Shown: positions 37,195-46,700, counted from the first letter of the stretch. The stretch: 64,000 nucleotides of DNA from Sinorhizobium sp. BG8 (GCF_016864555.1 NZ_CP044011.1:1879501-1943500); one strand, 5' to 3'. Program-made: numbers and translations. Notes: generated by a model from the letters alone, not told the origin.

Positions 37195-37572
37195 GTGGAT
37201 CGCAAACCCGTGGCCCGGCCGTCAAATGAAGGCGTCGTCATCACCAAGGCCGCGACCGCCGCTGCGGAGCGGCTGGGTCTGACGGCGAAGGCGCTTGCCG
37301 CCGTCATCGGCGTTTCCGAGGCGACCGTGTCGCGCATGCGCCGACGCGAATTTCTTCTCGAACGCGGCACCAAGCCCTTCGAACTCGCCATCCTGTTCGT
37401 CCGCCTTTTCCGATCGCTCGATGCCATCACCGGCGGCGACGAAGCAGTCGCACGCGCCTGGATCGGCGCATCGAACAGCGCGCTTGGCGGCAAGCCGGCG
37501 GAACGCATAACAACGATTTCCGGCCTCACCGATGTCCTTGCCTATCTGGACGCCCGACGCGCTCTCGTCTGA
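37195..37572 (+). CDS. Xre/MbcA/ParS-type antitoxin (DUF2384)
   Basis: A 125-residue antitoxin. The N-terminal helix-turn-helix region (about 20-55) with LGLTAKALAAVIGVSEATVSRMRRRE is followed by the DUF2384 C-terminal domain, with FVRLFRSLDAITGGDEAVARAWIGASNSALGGKPAERI (about 68-108), which caps the partner toxin. The start is GTG 37195, with AGGAAGG upstream. The 3' end overlaps the toxin start by 41 bases, so synthesis of the two is coupled. Confidence 0.92.
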   Translation: MDRKPVARPSNEGVVITKAATAAAERLGLTAKALAAVIGVSEATVSRMRRREFLLERGTKPFELAILFVRLFRSLDAITGGDEAVARAWIGASNSALGGKPAERITTISGLTDVLAYLDARRALV

Positions 37573-38302
37573 GGCCCGCGCCTACGCGGCAAGCGTATGG
37601 CGGCTGGTCGAGGCGCAGCATCGCGTTTCGACGCTGAAGCTCGTCGATACGCTGGACGAGCAGGCACTGCTGGAAGACATCCTGGAAGAGAGCAAGCCGG
37701 TCCTGCCGCCGGAATGCGCCGGGCTCGACTATCTGCTCGCCACACCCTTCCGCTACGGTGCCATCTATCCCCACGGCTCCCGGTTCCGCAGGGCAGGGCG
37801 CACGCTCGGCGTCTACTATGCCGCCGAAGGAGTTTCGACGGCACTGGCCGAAATGGCCTTCTACAGGCTGCTTTTCTACGCTGAGTCGCCGGATACGCCG
37901 TGGCCTGCCGATGCGGCCGACTATACCGCCTTCTCCGCTTCGGTGATGACCGGAGCTGCCGTGGATCTCACCCGGCCACCGTTCGACCGAGACAGCGCGG
38001 CATGGACGCACCTGACCGACTATTCGGCATGCCAGGCGTTGGCCGATACCGCGCGTGCGGCCTCCGTCGACGTCATTCGCTATCGCTCCGTTCGGGATCC
38101 CGGAGGCGGCTCCAACGTCGCGCTTCTGTCCGCCGGAGCTTTCGCCGCTCCGCAGCCGCTGGAGCGCCAGACCTGGCGCATCCGTCTTTCCCCCGCAGGC
38201 GTGCAGGCGATTTGCGACTTTCCGGTCGTGCGGCTTGCCTTTCCGCCGGATGCCTTCGCCGCGGATCCCCGTATCCGGGAGATGCGCTGGAACCGGGGCT
38301 AG
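37532..38302 (+). CDS. RES-domain toxin
   Basis: A 256-residue toxin with a RES domain (about 60-245). The characteristic Arg, Glu and Ser are visible: GSRFRRAGRTLGVYYAAEGVSTALAEMAF contains the Arg/Tyr and Glu around the active site, and a later PGGGSNVALLS supplies the Ser and Asn. RES toxins degrade NAD+ or ADP-ribosylate targets when free of antitoxin. It overlaps the DUF2384 antitoxin gene. It is longer than MbcT-type toxins, with a possible N-terminal extension of about 50 residues. Confidence 0.9.
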   Translation: MSLPIWTPDALSSEARAYAASVWRLVEAQHRVSTLKLVDTLDEQALLEDILEESKPVLPPECAGLDYLLATPFRYGAIYPHGSRFRRAGRTLGVYYAAEGVSTALAEMAFYRLLFYAESPDTPWPADAADYTAFSASVMTGAAVDLTRPPFDRDSAAWTHLTDYSACQALADTARAASVDVIRYRSVRDPGGGSNVALLSAGAFAAPQPLERQTWRIRLSPAGVQAICDFPVVRLAFPPDAFAADPRIREMRWNRG

Positions 38303-38320
38303 GGCGGCAGATGGCTCCCG

Positions 38321-39889
38321 CTAGCGCTTGAGGCTGCCGAGAATTCCGCGCACAAGCGCCCTGCCGAGAGACGAGGCGACGGTTCTCGCCACCGTCTTCA
38401 TCGCGGCTTCGGCCACCGTTTCGCGCTGGTATCCGGAAGAGCGTGGTTTGGAGGGCTTGCCGGGGGCGGCGGGCTCGTCGTTTCCGAAGCCGGGCAGGGT
38501 CCAGCGGCTGCCGCCGGTATCCTGCGCTGCGGCTTCTTCCGCCTGTTGTTGCGCCGCAGCGGCTTCCGCCGCCTTCTTTGCCCTGGCTGCCAGGATCTCG
38601 TAGGCCGACTCGCGGTCGAAATCCTCGTCGTAGAGGCCGGCGACCGGGCTGACCTTGATGACCGCCGCGCGTTCGGCTTCCGTCAGCGGCCCGACCCTTG
38701 AGGCCGGCGGCCGGATCAGCGTGCGCTCGACCATCGAGGGGGCACCCTTGCCCTCGAGCGTGGAAACCAGGGCCTCGCCTGTCCCGAGCTGGGTGATGAC
38801 GGTCGCGCAGTCGAATGCCGGGTTCTGGTGGAAGGTCTCTGCTGCGGTCTTCACCGCCTTCTGTTCGCGCGGCGTGTAGGCGCGCAGCGCGTGCTGGAGG
38901 CGGTTGCCGAGCTGCGCCAGTACGGTCTCCGGCACGTCGAGCGGATTCTGCGTCACGAAGTAGACGCCGACGCCCTTCGACCGGATGAGGCGGACAACCT
39001 GCTCCACGCGCTCGACGAGCACCTTGGGCGCATCGTTGAACAGCAGGTGCGCTTCATCGAAGAAGAAGACCAGCTTGGGCTTGTCGGGGTCGCCGACCTC
39101 CGGCAGTTCCTCGAAGAGCTCCGAAAGCAGCCAGAGAAGGAAGGTGCCGTAGAGGCGCGGGTTCATCATCAGCTTGTCGGCGGCAAGCACGGAGATCGCG
39201 CCGCGCCCGTCATTGGTCGTGCGCATGATGTCGCTGACCTTGAGCGCCGGCTCGCCGAAGAAATGTTCCGCACCCTGCTGTTCCAAAATCAGAAGTTCGC
39301 GCTGGATGGAGCCGACCGAGGCCTTGGAAATGAAGCCGAACTTGTTGGAAAGCTCGCCCGCGTTCTCGCCCATGTAGGTGAGCAGCGCCTGAAGGTCCTT
39401 GAGATCGAGGAGCGGCAACCCGTTCTCGTCGGCGATCTTGAAGGCGATGTTAAGCACGCCCTCCTGCGCGTCGGTGGCATTCATGAGCCGCGAAAGCAGC
39501 AGTGGCCCCATTTCCGACATCGTGGTGCGGACCCGGTGGCCCTTCTCGCCGTAGAGATCCCAGAAGATCACCGGAAATTCCTGGAAGTCGTAGGGCTCGA
39601 GCCCAATTTCCTGCGCGCGCTTCAGCAGGAAGTCCTTGGGTTCTCCGATTGCGCCCACACCCGAAAGGTCGCCCTTGACGTCGGCGCAGAAGACCGGCAC
39701 GCCGGCGTTGGAGAAGCCCTCGGCGAGGACCTGCAGCGTCACCGTCTTGCCCGTGCCCGTCGCTCCGGTTACGAGCCCGTGGCGGTTGCCGAATTTCAGC
39801 GTCAGGTACTCGGCCTTGTTGATGGTGTCATCCGTTTTGCGGCTCGTGCCGATATAGACCATGCCGTCCTGAAGAACGCTCTCGCTCAC
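38321..39889 (-). CDS. HerA-like NTPase, DUF853 family
   Basis: A 522-residue P-loop ATPase. Walker A GATGTGKTVTLQ lies at about residues 44-55, Walker B is LVFFFDEAHLLF, and the arginine-finger/sensor segment is YFVTQNPLDVPETVLAQLGNRLQHALRAYT, here described at about 320-350. The C-terminal 100 residues are Ala/Gln-rich and then basic, poorly conserved. The start is GTG 39889 (VSESVLQDG), with GGAGAG upstream; an in-frame ATG 69 bases before it lacks a ribosome site. Related proteins (E. coli YjgR) resemble HerA/FtsK translocases; the role is unknown. Confidence 0.88.
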   Translation of the reverse strand: MSESVLQDGMVYIGTSRKTDDTINKAEYLTLKFGNRHGLVTGATGTGKTVTLQVLAEGFSNAGVPVFCADVKGDLSGVGAIGEPKDFLLKRAQEIGLEPYDFQEFPVIFWDLYGEKGHRVRTTMSEMGPLLLSRLMNATDAQEGVLNIAFKIADENGLPLLDLKDLQALLTYMGENAGELSNKFGFISKASVGSIQRELLILEQQGAEHFFGEPALKVSDIMRTTNDGRGAISVLAADKLMMNPRLYGTFLLWLLSELFEELPEVGDPDKPKLVFFFDEAHLLFNDAPKVLVERVEQVVRLIRSKGVGVYFVTQNPLDVPETVLAQLGNRLQHALRAYTPREQKAVKTAAETFHQNPAFDCATVITQLGTGEALVSTLEGKGAPSMVERTLIRPPASRVGPLTEAERAAVIKVSPVAGLYDEDFDRESAYEILAARAKKAAEAAAAQQQAEEAAAQDTGGSRWTLPGFGNDEPAAPGKPSKPRSSGYQRETVAEAAMKTVARTVASSLGRALVRGILGSLKR

Positions 39890-40108
39890 TTGGGTCTCTC
39901 CCTGCTGTGCCGGCTGGCGGATCGGGTTTGTCCCCTTCCGGAGACGCTCGTCCCGCATCTTTCCATTGAATCGTCACTGAGACTTTATAAGGTTGCCGCG
40001 TGATATCAACAGCACGCTTGCCGCCGTGCATATTTGCAGCCACGGGCTTGAGTTCGCTGCGGATTTTACTTACCTTGACGTCAACGTCAAAATAATCTGG
40101 AGACTTCC

Positions 40109-40498
40109 ATGAGTGAACTCGTTACCCGCGTGGCCGATGCTGTCGGCATCGATGCAGCGCTTGCCGAAAAGGCGATCGGCATGATGCTCGGCTTCCTGCA
40201 GCGCGAGGCCGCCGAAGGGCCTGTCGCGAAAATGATCGAAGCAATTCCCGGCGCTTCCGAGCTTGTCGCCAAGTACAATGGCGAGGGCGAGGGGACCGGC
40301 CTGCTCGGCGGGCTTCTCGGTGCGCTCGGCGGTGGCGGCATCATGGCGCTTGGCCAGTCCCTCATGAGCGAGGGCCTCGGCATGGGCGAGATCACAGGTC
40401 TTGCCAAGGAGACCATTTCGATCGCCCGTGAGCATGCGGGCAGCGACGTGGTCGACGAGGTCGTCGGCTCCGTTCCCGGCCTCAGCCAGTTCGTCTGA
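40109..40498 (+). CDS. Small alanine/glycine-rich protein, DUF2267/DUF2780-like
   Basis: A 129-residue protein, mostly helical, with no signal peptide. The first 50 residues (ELVTRVADAVGIDAALAEKAIGMMLGFLQ and later IEAIPGASELVAKYNG) resemble DUF2267 or DUF2780 small proteins, followed by a glycine-rich linker and a second amphipathic helix. A TTGACGTCAA palindrome lies at 40075-40084 upstream, and a GGAGA site precedes the ATG. It is alone and of unknown function. Confidence 0.65.
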   Translation: MSELVTRVADAVGIDAALAEKAIGMMLGFLQREAAEGPVAKMIEAIPGASELVAKYNGEGEGTGLLGGLLGALGGGGIMALGQSLMSEGLGMGEITGLAKETISIAREHAGSDVVDEVVGSVPGLSQFV

Positions 40499-40501
40499 GG
40501 C

Positions 40502-41671
40502 TCAGCTCTCCTTCCGCCGTCCTCCGAAAATGAAGGCGGCGGTAAAGGCTGAAAGCGCTATGCCAACCGAAAGCGGCCCCGCCTGAGGGCCGCCGACCTC
40601 CATGATGGCTCCGGTTGCACTGGAACCGACGCCGCTTCCGACCGCGTAGGCGAGCGCATACGCGGCGCTGCCCGCAACCAGCATCGGGCCGCGGAACTTC
40701 TCTCCAAGCATCGTCAGGGCGCAGGTGTAGAGCGCGAAGGTCGCCGCCCCCATCGTCGCAAAGGCGGTAAGAATGGCTGCGGGGTGTTCGAGCGCGGGCA
40801 CGACCAGGTAGCTGAGCGCCGCGACGCAGGCCGAGCATACCGCCACGCGATGGCGCGGCAGCCGATCGAGCAGGACGCCGATGAAGGGCTGGGCGATTGC
40901 GGTCGGCAACGCGAGCACGGTCACGCTGAATGCGGCGAACGCCTCGGTGTGTCCGGTCTTCACGAAGTAGACCGGCATGGCCGAAATCGCCGCGATATCC
41001 GCAAAGCCGAAGGCGAAGACCATTGCCGCCAGCATCGGCGCATGGCGGAAGAAGCGGAAAAGGTCACGCGTGGAGGAAGGTTCCGGGACGGTGCGCGTCG
41101 AGAACATCAGGATCGCCGTCGCGAAGGCGACGAGCGCCAGATAGACGGCCGTCAGCGCGAAGCCGAGGCCGCCCGAGGTGCCGAGCAGCGGAATGGCGAG
41201 CGGCCCGGCGGCAAAGCCGCCGCATATGCTGGCGCCATAGACGCCCGAGATGCGCCCGCGCAGCCGGTCCGGGCAGGCGACGTTCAGCCACGCCTCGCTC
41301 AGCATGAAGATGAGGCTGGAGCTGAAACCGAGCACAAGGCGTGCCCCGAACCAGACCCACATCGAGGTAAAGGCCGAGAACGTCGCAAGGCACAGCGAGC
41401 AGCCGATCAGGCCGGCGATGATCAGCCGGTCGGGCCTGAACCTGTTGGTGAGACGGCCGAGCATCAGCGTGGCAAGGCCGAGCCCTAGCGCGAACCCGAG
41501 CGCATTGATGCCGATCAGCGTGGACGAAACCCCGCGCGCCTCCAGCGTCAGCGAGATCAGCGGATAGGTCACGCCCTGCGCAACGGAAAAGGCGGTAACG
41601 CCGAGAATGACCGCCGCGATCGCCGGCCAGTCGGGCGTGGAATGAGCCCCAAGGGCCTGATCGGACTGCAT
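40502..41671 (-). CDS. MFS transporter (sugar efflux / YbfB-like group)
   Basis: A 389-residue transporter with 12 predicted helices and a short cytoplasmic loop. The motif between helices 2 and 3, LGRLTNRFRPDRLIIAG, and LVLGFSSSLIFMLSEAWLNVAC in the fourth/fifth helices are of the YfkF/YcaD-like MFS group. The start is ATG 41671 with GGGGAG upstream. The substrate is unknown; export of a small molecule is likely. It is convergent with the small gene at 40109, with 3 bases between the stops. Confidence 0.88.
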   Translation of the reverse strand: MQSDQALGAHSTPDWPAIAAVILGVTAFSVAQGVTYPLISLTLEARGVSSTLIGINALGFALGLGLATLMLGRLTNRFRPDRLIIAGLIGCSLCLATFSAFTSMWVWFGARLVLGFSSSLIFMLSEAWLNVACPDRLRGRISGVYGASICGGFAAGPLAIPLLGTSGGLGFALTAVYLALVAFATAILMFSTRTVPEPSSTRDLFRFFRHAPMLAAMVFAFGFADIAAISAMPVYFVKTGHTEAFAAFSVTVLALPTAIAQPFIGVLLDRLPRHRVAVCSACVAALSYLVVPALEHPAAILTAFATMGAATFALYTCALTMLGEKFRGPMLVAGSAAYALAYAVGSGVGSSATGAIMEVGGPQAGPLSVGIALSAFTAAFIFGGRRKES

Positions 41672-41876
41672 GAAAACTCCCCGTGCCGCGAGCGCGCGAC
41701 CGCAGTTTCTTACCGGAGGCGCCGGGAAAAGGGAATGGGGCGCCGGTCTCGGGAAGGAGATCGCCCATTGCCGTGGTGCGAGGAAACGTAGCCGAGCACG
41801 AGCGGGGAAACATGCGGCTCGCGGGTAGGGTCCAAGTGATGGGGAAGACCCGCCCGGGATGGGCGGGTCTCGAAGT

Positions 41877-42710
41877 TTACGCCGCTTCGTCCCACTGCGG
41901 CGCAAGGCCGTCCGGGCTGACGATCCGCCCGTCGAGGCGGGCGAGACCGTGTATCGCGGCCATCTCCGAAGACGAAAGGTCGAAGTCGAAGATGTCGAAG
42001 TTCTCCTTGAGCCTGCTCGGTGTGGCCGTCTTGGTCAGGGCCGCCACGCCGGGCTGCTGGATCAGCCAGCGCAGTACCACCTGCGCCACCGACTTGCCGT
42101 GGCGGCCGCCGATCTCCTGGAGAAGCGGCTCCCCGAGCACTTTTCCATCCGCCATCGCGAAGTAGCCGGTCACGGCCATCTGGTAGCCTCTGGCCGCCTC
42201 GATGACTTTCGTCTGGCCGAGATAGGGGTGGTACTCCACCTGGTTCGTCGCAAGCGGGGCGTCGCTGAGGGACACGGCTTCCGCCATCAGCGCTGTGCTG
42301 AAATTGCTGATACCGATGCTGCGGGCCTGTCCCTTTTCTCGTACGTGGTTCAGTGCGGCGATCTGGTCGGCGAGTGGCACGGCCTCGTTCGGCCAATGCA
42401 GGAGAAGCAGGTCGACATGGTCGGTTTGCAGCTTCCGCAGGCTTTCCTCGACCGAGGCGAGGAAGGCATCTGGACCGTAGTTTTCGACCCACACCTTGGT
42501 GGTGAGGAAGATCTCTCCGCGCGCGATGCCGGATGCCCGGATCGCAGCGCCGACAGCCGCCTCGTTACCATAAATCTGGGCGGTGTCGATGTGCCGGAAC
42601 CCGACCTTCATGGCCTCGGGGAGGATGGACAGCACCTGGTCTTCCGCCATGCGGAAGGTGCCGAAGCCGAGCTGGGGCAGCTGGGTGCCGTTGGCTGTGA
42701 CGGTCTTCAT
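41877..42710 (-). CDS. Aldo/keto reductase
   Basis: NADPH-dependent carbonyl reductase of the AKR superfamily, 277 residues. The catalytic tetrad is seen: Asp in HIDTAQIYGNE (with Tyr), Lys in TTKVWVENY, His in LLLLHWPNE. The third-strand segment IGISNFSTALM and the NADP-binding KTATPSRLKENF follow. The start ATG at 42710 gives MKTVTANGTQ. It is downstream of an MFS exporter on the same strand and may share its LysR regulator. Confidence 0.93.
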   Translation of the reverse strand: MKTVTANGTQLPQLGFGTFRMAEDQVLSILPEAMKVGFRHIDTAQIYGNEAAVGAAIRASGIARGEIFLTTKVWVENYGPDAFLASVEESLRKLQTDHVDLLLLHWPNEAVPLADQIAALNHVREKGQARSIGISNFSTALMAEAVSLSDAPLATNQVEYHPYLGQTKVIEAARGYQMAVTGYFAMADGKVLGEPLLQEIGGRHGKSVAQVVLRWLIQQPGVAALTKTATPSRLKENFDIFDFDLSSSEMAAIHGLARLDGRIVSPDGLAPQWDEAA

Positions 42711-42781
42711 CAAAAGTCTCCTTTGTTGGTGAGGGCGCCGCGGGGATGTGCGGCGCCTGCAATGTCGGGGGGAGGCGGCCG

Positions 42782-43978
42782 TCAGGCCGGCCGGGGAAGC
42801 GCTTCCTCGCTCGGCATGTCCTCCCTCCGGTCGAGGAGACCCGAGACGATTGTCAGCCCGAGCGCGCCGGCAACCAGGATCCCGCCCACCCAGGGTGTGG
42901 CGCCGAGGCCGAGCGGCGAGGCGACGACGAGCCCGCCGATCCAGGCGCCTGCGGCAATCCCGAGGTTGAAGGCGGCGATGTTGAGCGCCGAGGCGACGTC
43001 GACGGCAGCGGGCCTGTGGCGCTTTGCAAGCTGCACCACATAGAGCTGCAGGCCGGGGACGTTGGCGAACGAGAGGAAGCCGAGTGCGGCAAGCGTCGCG
43101 AGTGCCAGTATGGGCGAGGGTGCGGTGAAGGTGAAGAGCACCAGAACGGCCGCCTGCAAGGCGAAGAGGAATGTCAGCGCCTTCACCGGATTGCGGTCGG
43201 CGATCTTTCCGCCGGCTATGTTGCCGATGGCGATCGCAAGCCCGTAGAGCACCAGCACAAGGCTGACGCCGCTTTCCGAGATGCCGGTGATCTCCTGCAG
43301 CACGGGTGCGAGATAGGTGAAGGTGACGAATGTGCCGCCATAGCCGAGCGCCGTCATGGCGAAGACGAGCAGCAGGCGGCCGGAACTCAGCACCCGGACC
43401 TGGTCGATCAGGCGCGCGGCCTGCTGCCGGTGGAGGTTTGCCGGCAGAAGTGCGGCGATGCCGGCAAAGGCGACCACGCCGAGGCCTGCCACGGCCCAGA
43501 ACGTTGCGCGCCAGCCGAAGGTCTGGCCGATCAGTGTGCCGAGCGGAACGCCGGTGACGATGGCGACGGTCAGGCCCATGAACATCATGGCGATTGCCGA
43601 GGCGCGCCGGTTCTCCGGCACGAGTTCTGCAGCAATTGTCGCGCCGACGGAGAAGAACACGCCGTGCGCGAAGGCCGAGAGGACGCGGGCAACGAGCAGC
43701 ATTTCGTACGAAGCTGAAAGCGCCGCAAGCGAGTTGCCGGCTATGAACAGCGCCATGAGGCCAAGCAGCAGCGGCTTGCGCGCCGCCCGGCCGGTCAGCG
43801 CCGTCAGCACCGGAGCGCCAAAGGTGACGCCGAGCGCGTAGACGGAGACGATGAGGCCGGCGAGCGGCAGGGTGATGCCGATATCGTCGGCGACCGTCGG
43901 CAGCAGGCCGACGACGACGAACTCGGTGGTACCGATCGCGTAGGCAGCGATCGTGAGGGCGAAGAGGGCAAGAGGCAT
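42782..43978 (-). CDS. MFS transporter, AraJ/YdhP-type DHA1 exporter
   Basis: A 398-residue exporter with 12 helices. The N-terminus TIAAYAIGTTEFVVVGLLPTVADD is characteristic of the YdhP/AraJ group of arabinose- or drug-efflux DHA1 transporters; AFAHGVFFSVGATIAAELVP follows in helix 4/5. The start ATG at 43978 has AGGAGAAATTT upstream. It is divergent from a LysR regulator with an inverted repeat in between, and is followed 71 bases on by an aldo/keto reductase gene, so efflux and reduction of a toxic carbonyl may be linked. Confidence 0.9.
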   Translation of the reverse strand: MPLALFALTIAAYAIGTTEFVVVGLLPTVADDIGITLPLAGLIVSVYALGVTFGAPVLTALTGRAARKPLLLGLMALFIAGNSLAALSASYEMLLVARVLSAFAHGVFFSVGATIAAELVPENRRASAIAMMFMGLTVAIVTGVPLGTLIGQTFGWRATFWAVAGLGVVAFAGIAALLPANLHRQQAARLIDQVRVLSSGRLLLVFAMTALGYGGTFVTFTYLAPVLQEITGISESGVSLVLVLYGLAIAIGNIAGGKIADRNPVKALTFLFALQAAVLVLFTFTAPSPILALATLAALGFLSFANVPGLQLYVVQLAKRHRPAAVDVASALNIAAFNLGIAAGAWIGGLVVASPLGLGATPWVGGILVAGALGLTIVSGLLDRREDMPSEEALPRPA

Positions 43979-44059
43979 AAATTTCTCCTGCCGCGGCCAT
44001 GGGGCCGGCGGTCTTGATGGAACAGGGAGGATCGTTCGTGGCGGAATATGGCGCAAAGT

Positions 44060-44093
44060 TACTTGTTCGATAATCCATGGAATGAGACAAGTA
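44060..44093. promoter_or_regulatory. Inverted repeat between MFS exporter and LysR regulator
   Basis: TACTTGT (44060-44066) and ACAAGTA (44087-44093) form a perfect inverted repeat with a 20-base spacer in the divergent promoter region, a plausible LysR binding site. Confidence 0.5.
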
Positions 44094-44125
44094 TCTTTGA
44101 ATTGAATTCACGGATGGAGGCAGAC

Positions 44126-45019
44126 ATGGACAATCGCGCAGGCGAGATGGAGGTCTTCGTGACCGCCGCTGGCCTCAAGAGTTTTTCCGCCGCCGGGCGC
44201 CGCCTCGGCCTGTCGCCTTCCGCTGTCAGCAAGCTCGTGAACCGGATCGAGGACAGGCTCGGAACACGCCTTCTCGTGCGCACGACGCGCAGGCTCGAGA
44301 CGACGCCGGAGGGTGAGGTCTATCTCGAGCGGGCGCGGCGCATACTGGCGGATATCGCCGAGACGGAGCGCGTCGTTGCCGACGGTGCACGCGCCACGCC
44401 GCGCGGGCCTCTGCGCGTCAATGCGACCGTCGGCTTCGGCGAGTGTTACATCCTCCCGCTCGCCGGCGAGTTTCTGGAGCTCTATCCGGAGGTCCAGCTC
44501 GAGCTGACCCTGACTGACGGCCTCATCGATCTCATCGAGGAGCGTACGGACGTGGCGATCCGCACCGCCCCCATGCGCGATTCGACCCTCAAGGCCCGCA
44601 AGCTCCTGGAGAGCCATCGCATCACGATCGCCGCGCCGGACTATCTCGAACGGCGCGGCGTGCCGCAGAAGCCCGAGGATCTCGCCCACCACAACTGCAT
44701 CACCTTCACCTTCGGCAGGGCGCCTGGCGAATGGCCGTTTCGTGATCCGGGAAGCGCCGCCGTCTATTCAAGCCCGGCCCCCGGCAACCTGCGGGCGGCC
44801 AGCGGCTCCGTCGCCCGGCAGTTCTGCCTGCAGGGTCTCGGTATTGCCCGCATCGGCAAGTTCCATGTCGAAAAGGATCTCCAGAGCGGTGCGCTGGTCG
44901 AGGTTCTCGAGGACTACAATCCCCTGGAACCCGAGCAGGTTCATGCGGTCTTCGCCGGCCACGAGCATCTCGCGGCCCGCATCCGCGCCTTCATCGATTT
45001 CCTGGCAACGAGAATTTGA
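44126..45019 (+). CDS. LysR-family regulator of the divergent exporter
   Basis: A 297-residue LysR-type regulator. The N-terminal helix-turn-helix has FVTAAGLKSFSAAGRRLGLSPSAVSKLVNRIEDRLG, here at about residues 8-43, and the effector domain follows with GPLRVNATVGFGECYILP. The start ATG 44126 (MDNRAGEMEVF) has GGAGG upstream. The small in-frame upstream ATG at 44114 is less well placed. It lies divergent from the MFS exporter/aldo-keto reductase pair and probably activates them in response to a toxic substrate. Confidence 0.9.
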   Translation: MDNRAGEMEVFVTAAGLKSFSAAGRRLGLSPSAVSKLVNRIEDRLGTRLLVRTTRRLETTPEGEVYLERARRILADIAETERVVADGARATPRGPLRVNATVGFGECYILPLAGEFLELYPEVQLELTLTDGLIDLIEERTDVAIRTAPMRDSTLKARKLLESHRITIAAPDYLERRGVPQKPEDLAHHNCITFTFGRAPGEWPFRDPGSAAVYSSPAPGNLRAASGSVARQFCLQGLGIARIGKFHVEKDLQSGALVEVLEDYNPLEPEQVHAVFAGHEHLAARIRAFIDFLATRI

Positions 45020-45136
45020 AGATCGATCGGCGCTGATCTTCTTTCATTCGGTTCGCGGAGGACTTAAGTTCGGGAACGGTTCGCCTCGATGAGGAGTTAT
45101 GATCGAGGCGAACGCATCGCAGGGGCTTGGAGTGGC

Positions 45137-45886
45137 ATGATGGATGTGGTCGTAGAACACCGGAACGAATCGGATGTCGGGGCCATGCCCCGGTGCAAGT
45201 CGGCAGGTCGCGCGCTGGCGCTGACGCTGCTTGTCGCGATGGGGACCCCGATCGCCGCCCGGGCGGCCGATTGCTCGAGCACGCCCGCGCCGGAAACGGA
45301 CTGGACGGATTGCAGCAAGAAGAGCCTGGTCCTTCAGGGCAGCGACCTGACGCGCTCCAACCTGACCAATGTCGACCTGACGCTGACCGACCTCAGGGAC
45401 AGCAATCTGACATCGGCCAACCTGGAAAAGGCCAACCTCGTTCGTGCTTCCCTGAAAGGCGTTACGGCAGAGGGCGCCAACTTCACGCGTGTCGAGGCCT
45501 ATCGGACCAATTTTGCGGGCATCTCGGCGAACAAGGCATTGTTCGTCAGCGCCGAGCTTCAGCGCGCCAACTTCGACGGCGCGAAGCTCGCGGGCGCCAA
45601 TTTCGAGAAGGCGGAGCTCGCCCGCACTGATTTTACCAAGGCCGACCTCACCGGGGCGCGCTTCTCGCTCTCCAATCTCTCTCGCGCCGATCTGACCGGT
45701 GCCACGGTTGCCGGCCCGATCGATTTCGACCGTGCCTTCATGTTCCTGACCCGGCTGGACGGTCTCGACCTGTCGGGCGCCAAGGGACTGGAGCAGGCGC
45801 AGATCGAACTGGCTTGCGGCAACGCCGATACGAAGCTGCCGGAAGGCCTGACGACGCCGACCGACTGGCCCTGCACCTACGACTGA
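45137..45886 (+). CDS. Exported pentapeptide-repeat protein
   Basis: A secreted protein of 249 residues if started at ATG 45137, or 233 from ATG 45185. Signal peptide: CKSAGRALALTLLVAMGTPIAARA, described as residues 20-43. The mature part has about 25 tandem pentapeptides of the A(D/N)LXX type (SNLTNVDLTLTDLRDSNLTS, here about residues 74-93), forming a right-handed quadrilateral beta-helix. Two cysteines frame the start of the repeats, and two more lie at the end. Function unknown; such proteins can mimic nucleic acids or act in envelope binding. Confidence 0.85.
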   Translation: MMDVVVEHRNESDVGAMPRCKSAGRALALTLLVAMGTPIAARAADCSSTPAPETDWTDCSKKSLVLQGSDLTRSNLTNVDLTLTDLRDSNLTSANLEKANLVRASLKGVTAEGANFTRVEAYRTNFAGISANKALFVSAELQRANFDGAKLAGANFEKAELARTDFTKADLTGARFSLSNLSRADLTGATVAGPIDFDRAFMFLTRLDGLDLSGAKGLEQAQIELACGNADTKLPEGLTTPTDWPCTYD

Positions 45887-45916
45887 ACCCGTCCGCAGGC
45901 GGGCCGGGGAGCGCGT

Positions 45917-46687
45917 TCAGGCCCTCACGGCGATGATGAACAGGCGGGGAAAGCGCAGGAGAACCCGCCCGTCCGCCAACGGCGGGTAGGCGCTCACGAG
46001 CCTCTTCCGATAGCTCTCGAGAAAGGGTGCCTGCTCCTCGGGCGGCAAGCGGTCGAGATAGGGGCGGATACCGGTACCCTTCATCCATTCGACGATCGCC
46101 GCCGTATCGGCCATCGGATGGTTGTAGACGGTGTGCCAGATGTCGACATGCGCAGCCCCGTCCGCGAGCGCGTCGTAGTACTGGCGAGGACTGGGGAGGG
46201 GTGGCCGCCTCGGATGGTTTTCGGCGAAGAAGCCCGACCAGCGTGAATCGACCGTCGTCTCGTCCATCAGCACGTGGTTCGGTTCGCCGCGGTTGTCGGG
46301 CATCTGGACGGCAAGGACGCCACCCGGTACGAGCGCCTTGAACAGCCGCTTGAAGGCGGCAATGTGCTCCGGCACCCACTGGAACACCGCGTTGGCATAG
46401 AAGAGCGCCGCAGGCGAGGGCGGCGACCACACGGAAAGGTCGCCCTGTTCGAAGGGCGTGCCCGGCAGGCGCTTGCGGGCGGCATCCAGCATGTTGGCGT
46501 CGCTGTCGACGCCGATCACCGTGTGGTCCTCGAAGCGCCGCACAAGCAGCTCCGTCGAATTTCCGGGGCCGCAGCCGAGATCGTAGACGGGTCCCGCCGG
46601 CAGCGGCGGCACCTGCGCCAGGAGGTCACGCGCCGCGCGGGTGCGCTCGCCCTCGAACTTCACATACTGTTCGGCGGACCAGACCAT
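45917..46687 (-). CDS. tam: Trans-aconitate 2-methyltransferase Tam
   Basis: SAM-dependent enzyme that methylates trans-aconitate, a toxic by-product of aconitase. The 256-residue chain opens with MVWSAEQYVKFEGERTRAA, the conserved Tam N-terminus, and has motif I VYDLGCGPGNSTEL (about 34-47), then FYANAVFQWVPEH and VLAVQMPDNRGEPNH, all typical of the family. It lies 13 bases after the end of the haloacid dehalogenase gene on the same strand, so the two are probably one transcript. Confidence 0.94.
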   Translation of the reverse strand: MVWSAEQYVKFEGERTRAARDLLAQVPPLPAGPVYDLGCGPGNSTELLVRRFEDHTVIGVDSDANMLDAARKRLPGTPFEQGDLSVWSPPSPAALFYANAVFQWVPEHIAAFKRLFKALVPGGVLAVQMPDNRGEPNHVLMDETTVDSRWSGFFAENHPRRPPLPSPRQYYDALADGAAHVDIWHTVYNHPMADTAAIVEWMKGTGIRPYLDRLPPEEQAPFLESYRKRLVSAYPPLADGRVLLRFPRLFIIAVRA

Positions 46688-46700
46688 GATCCGGCTCCTT

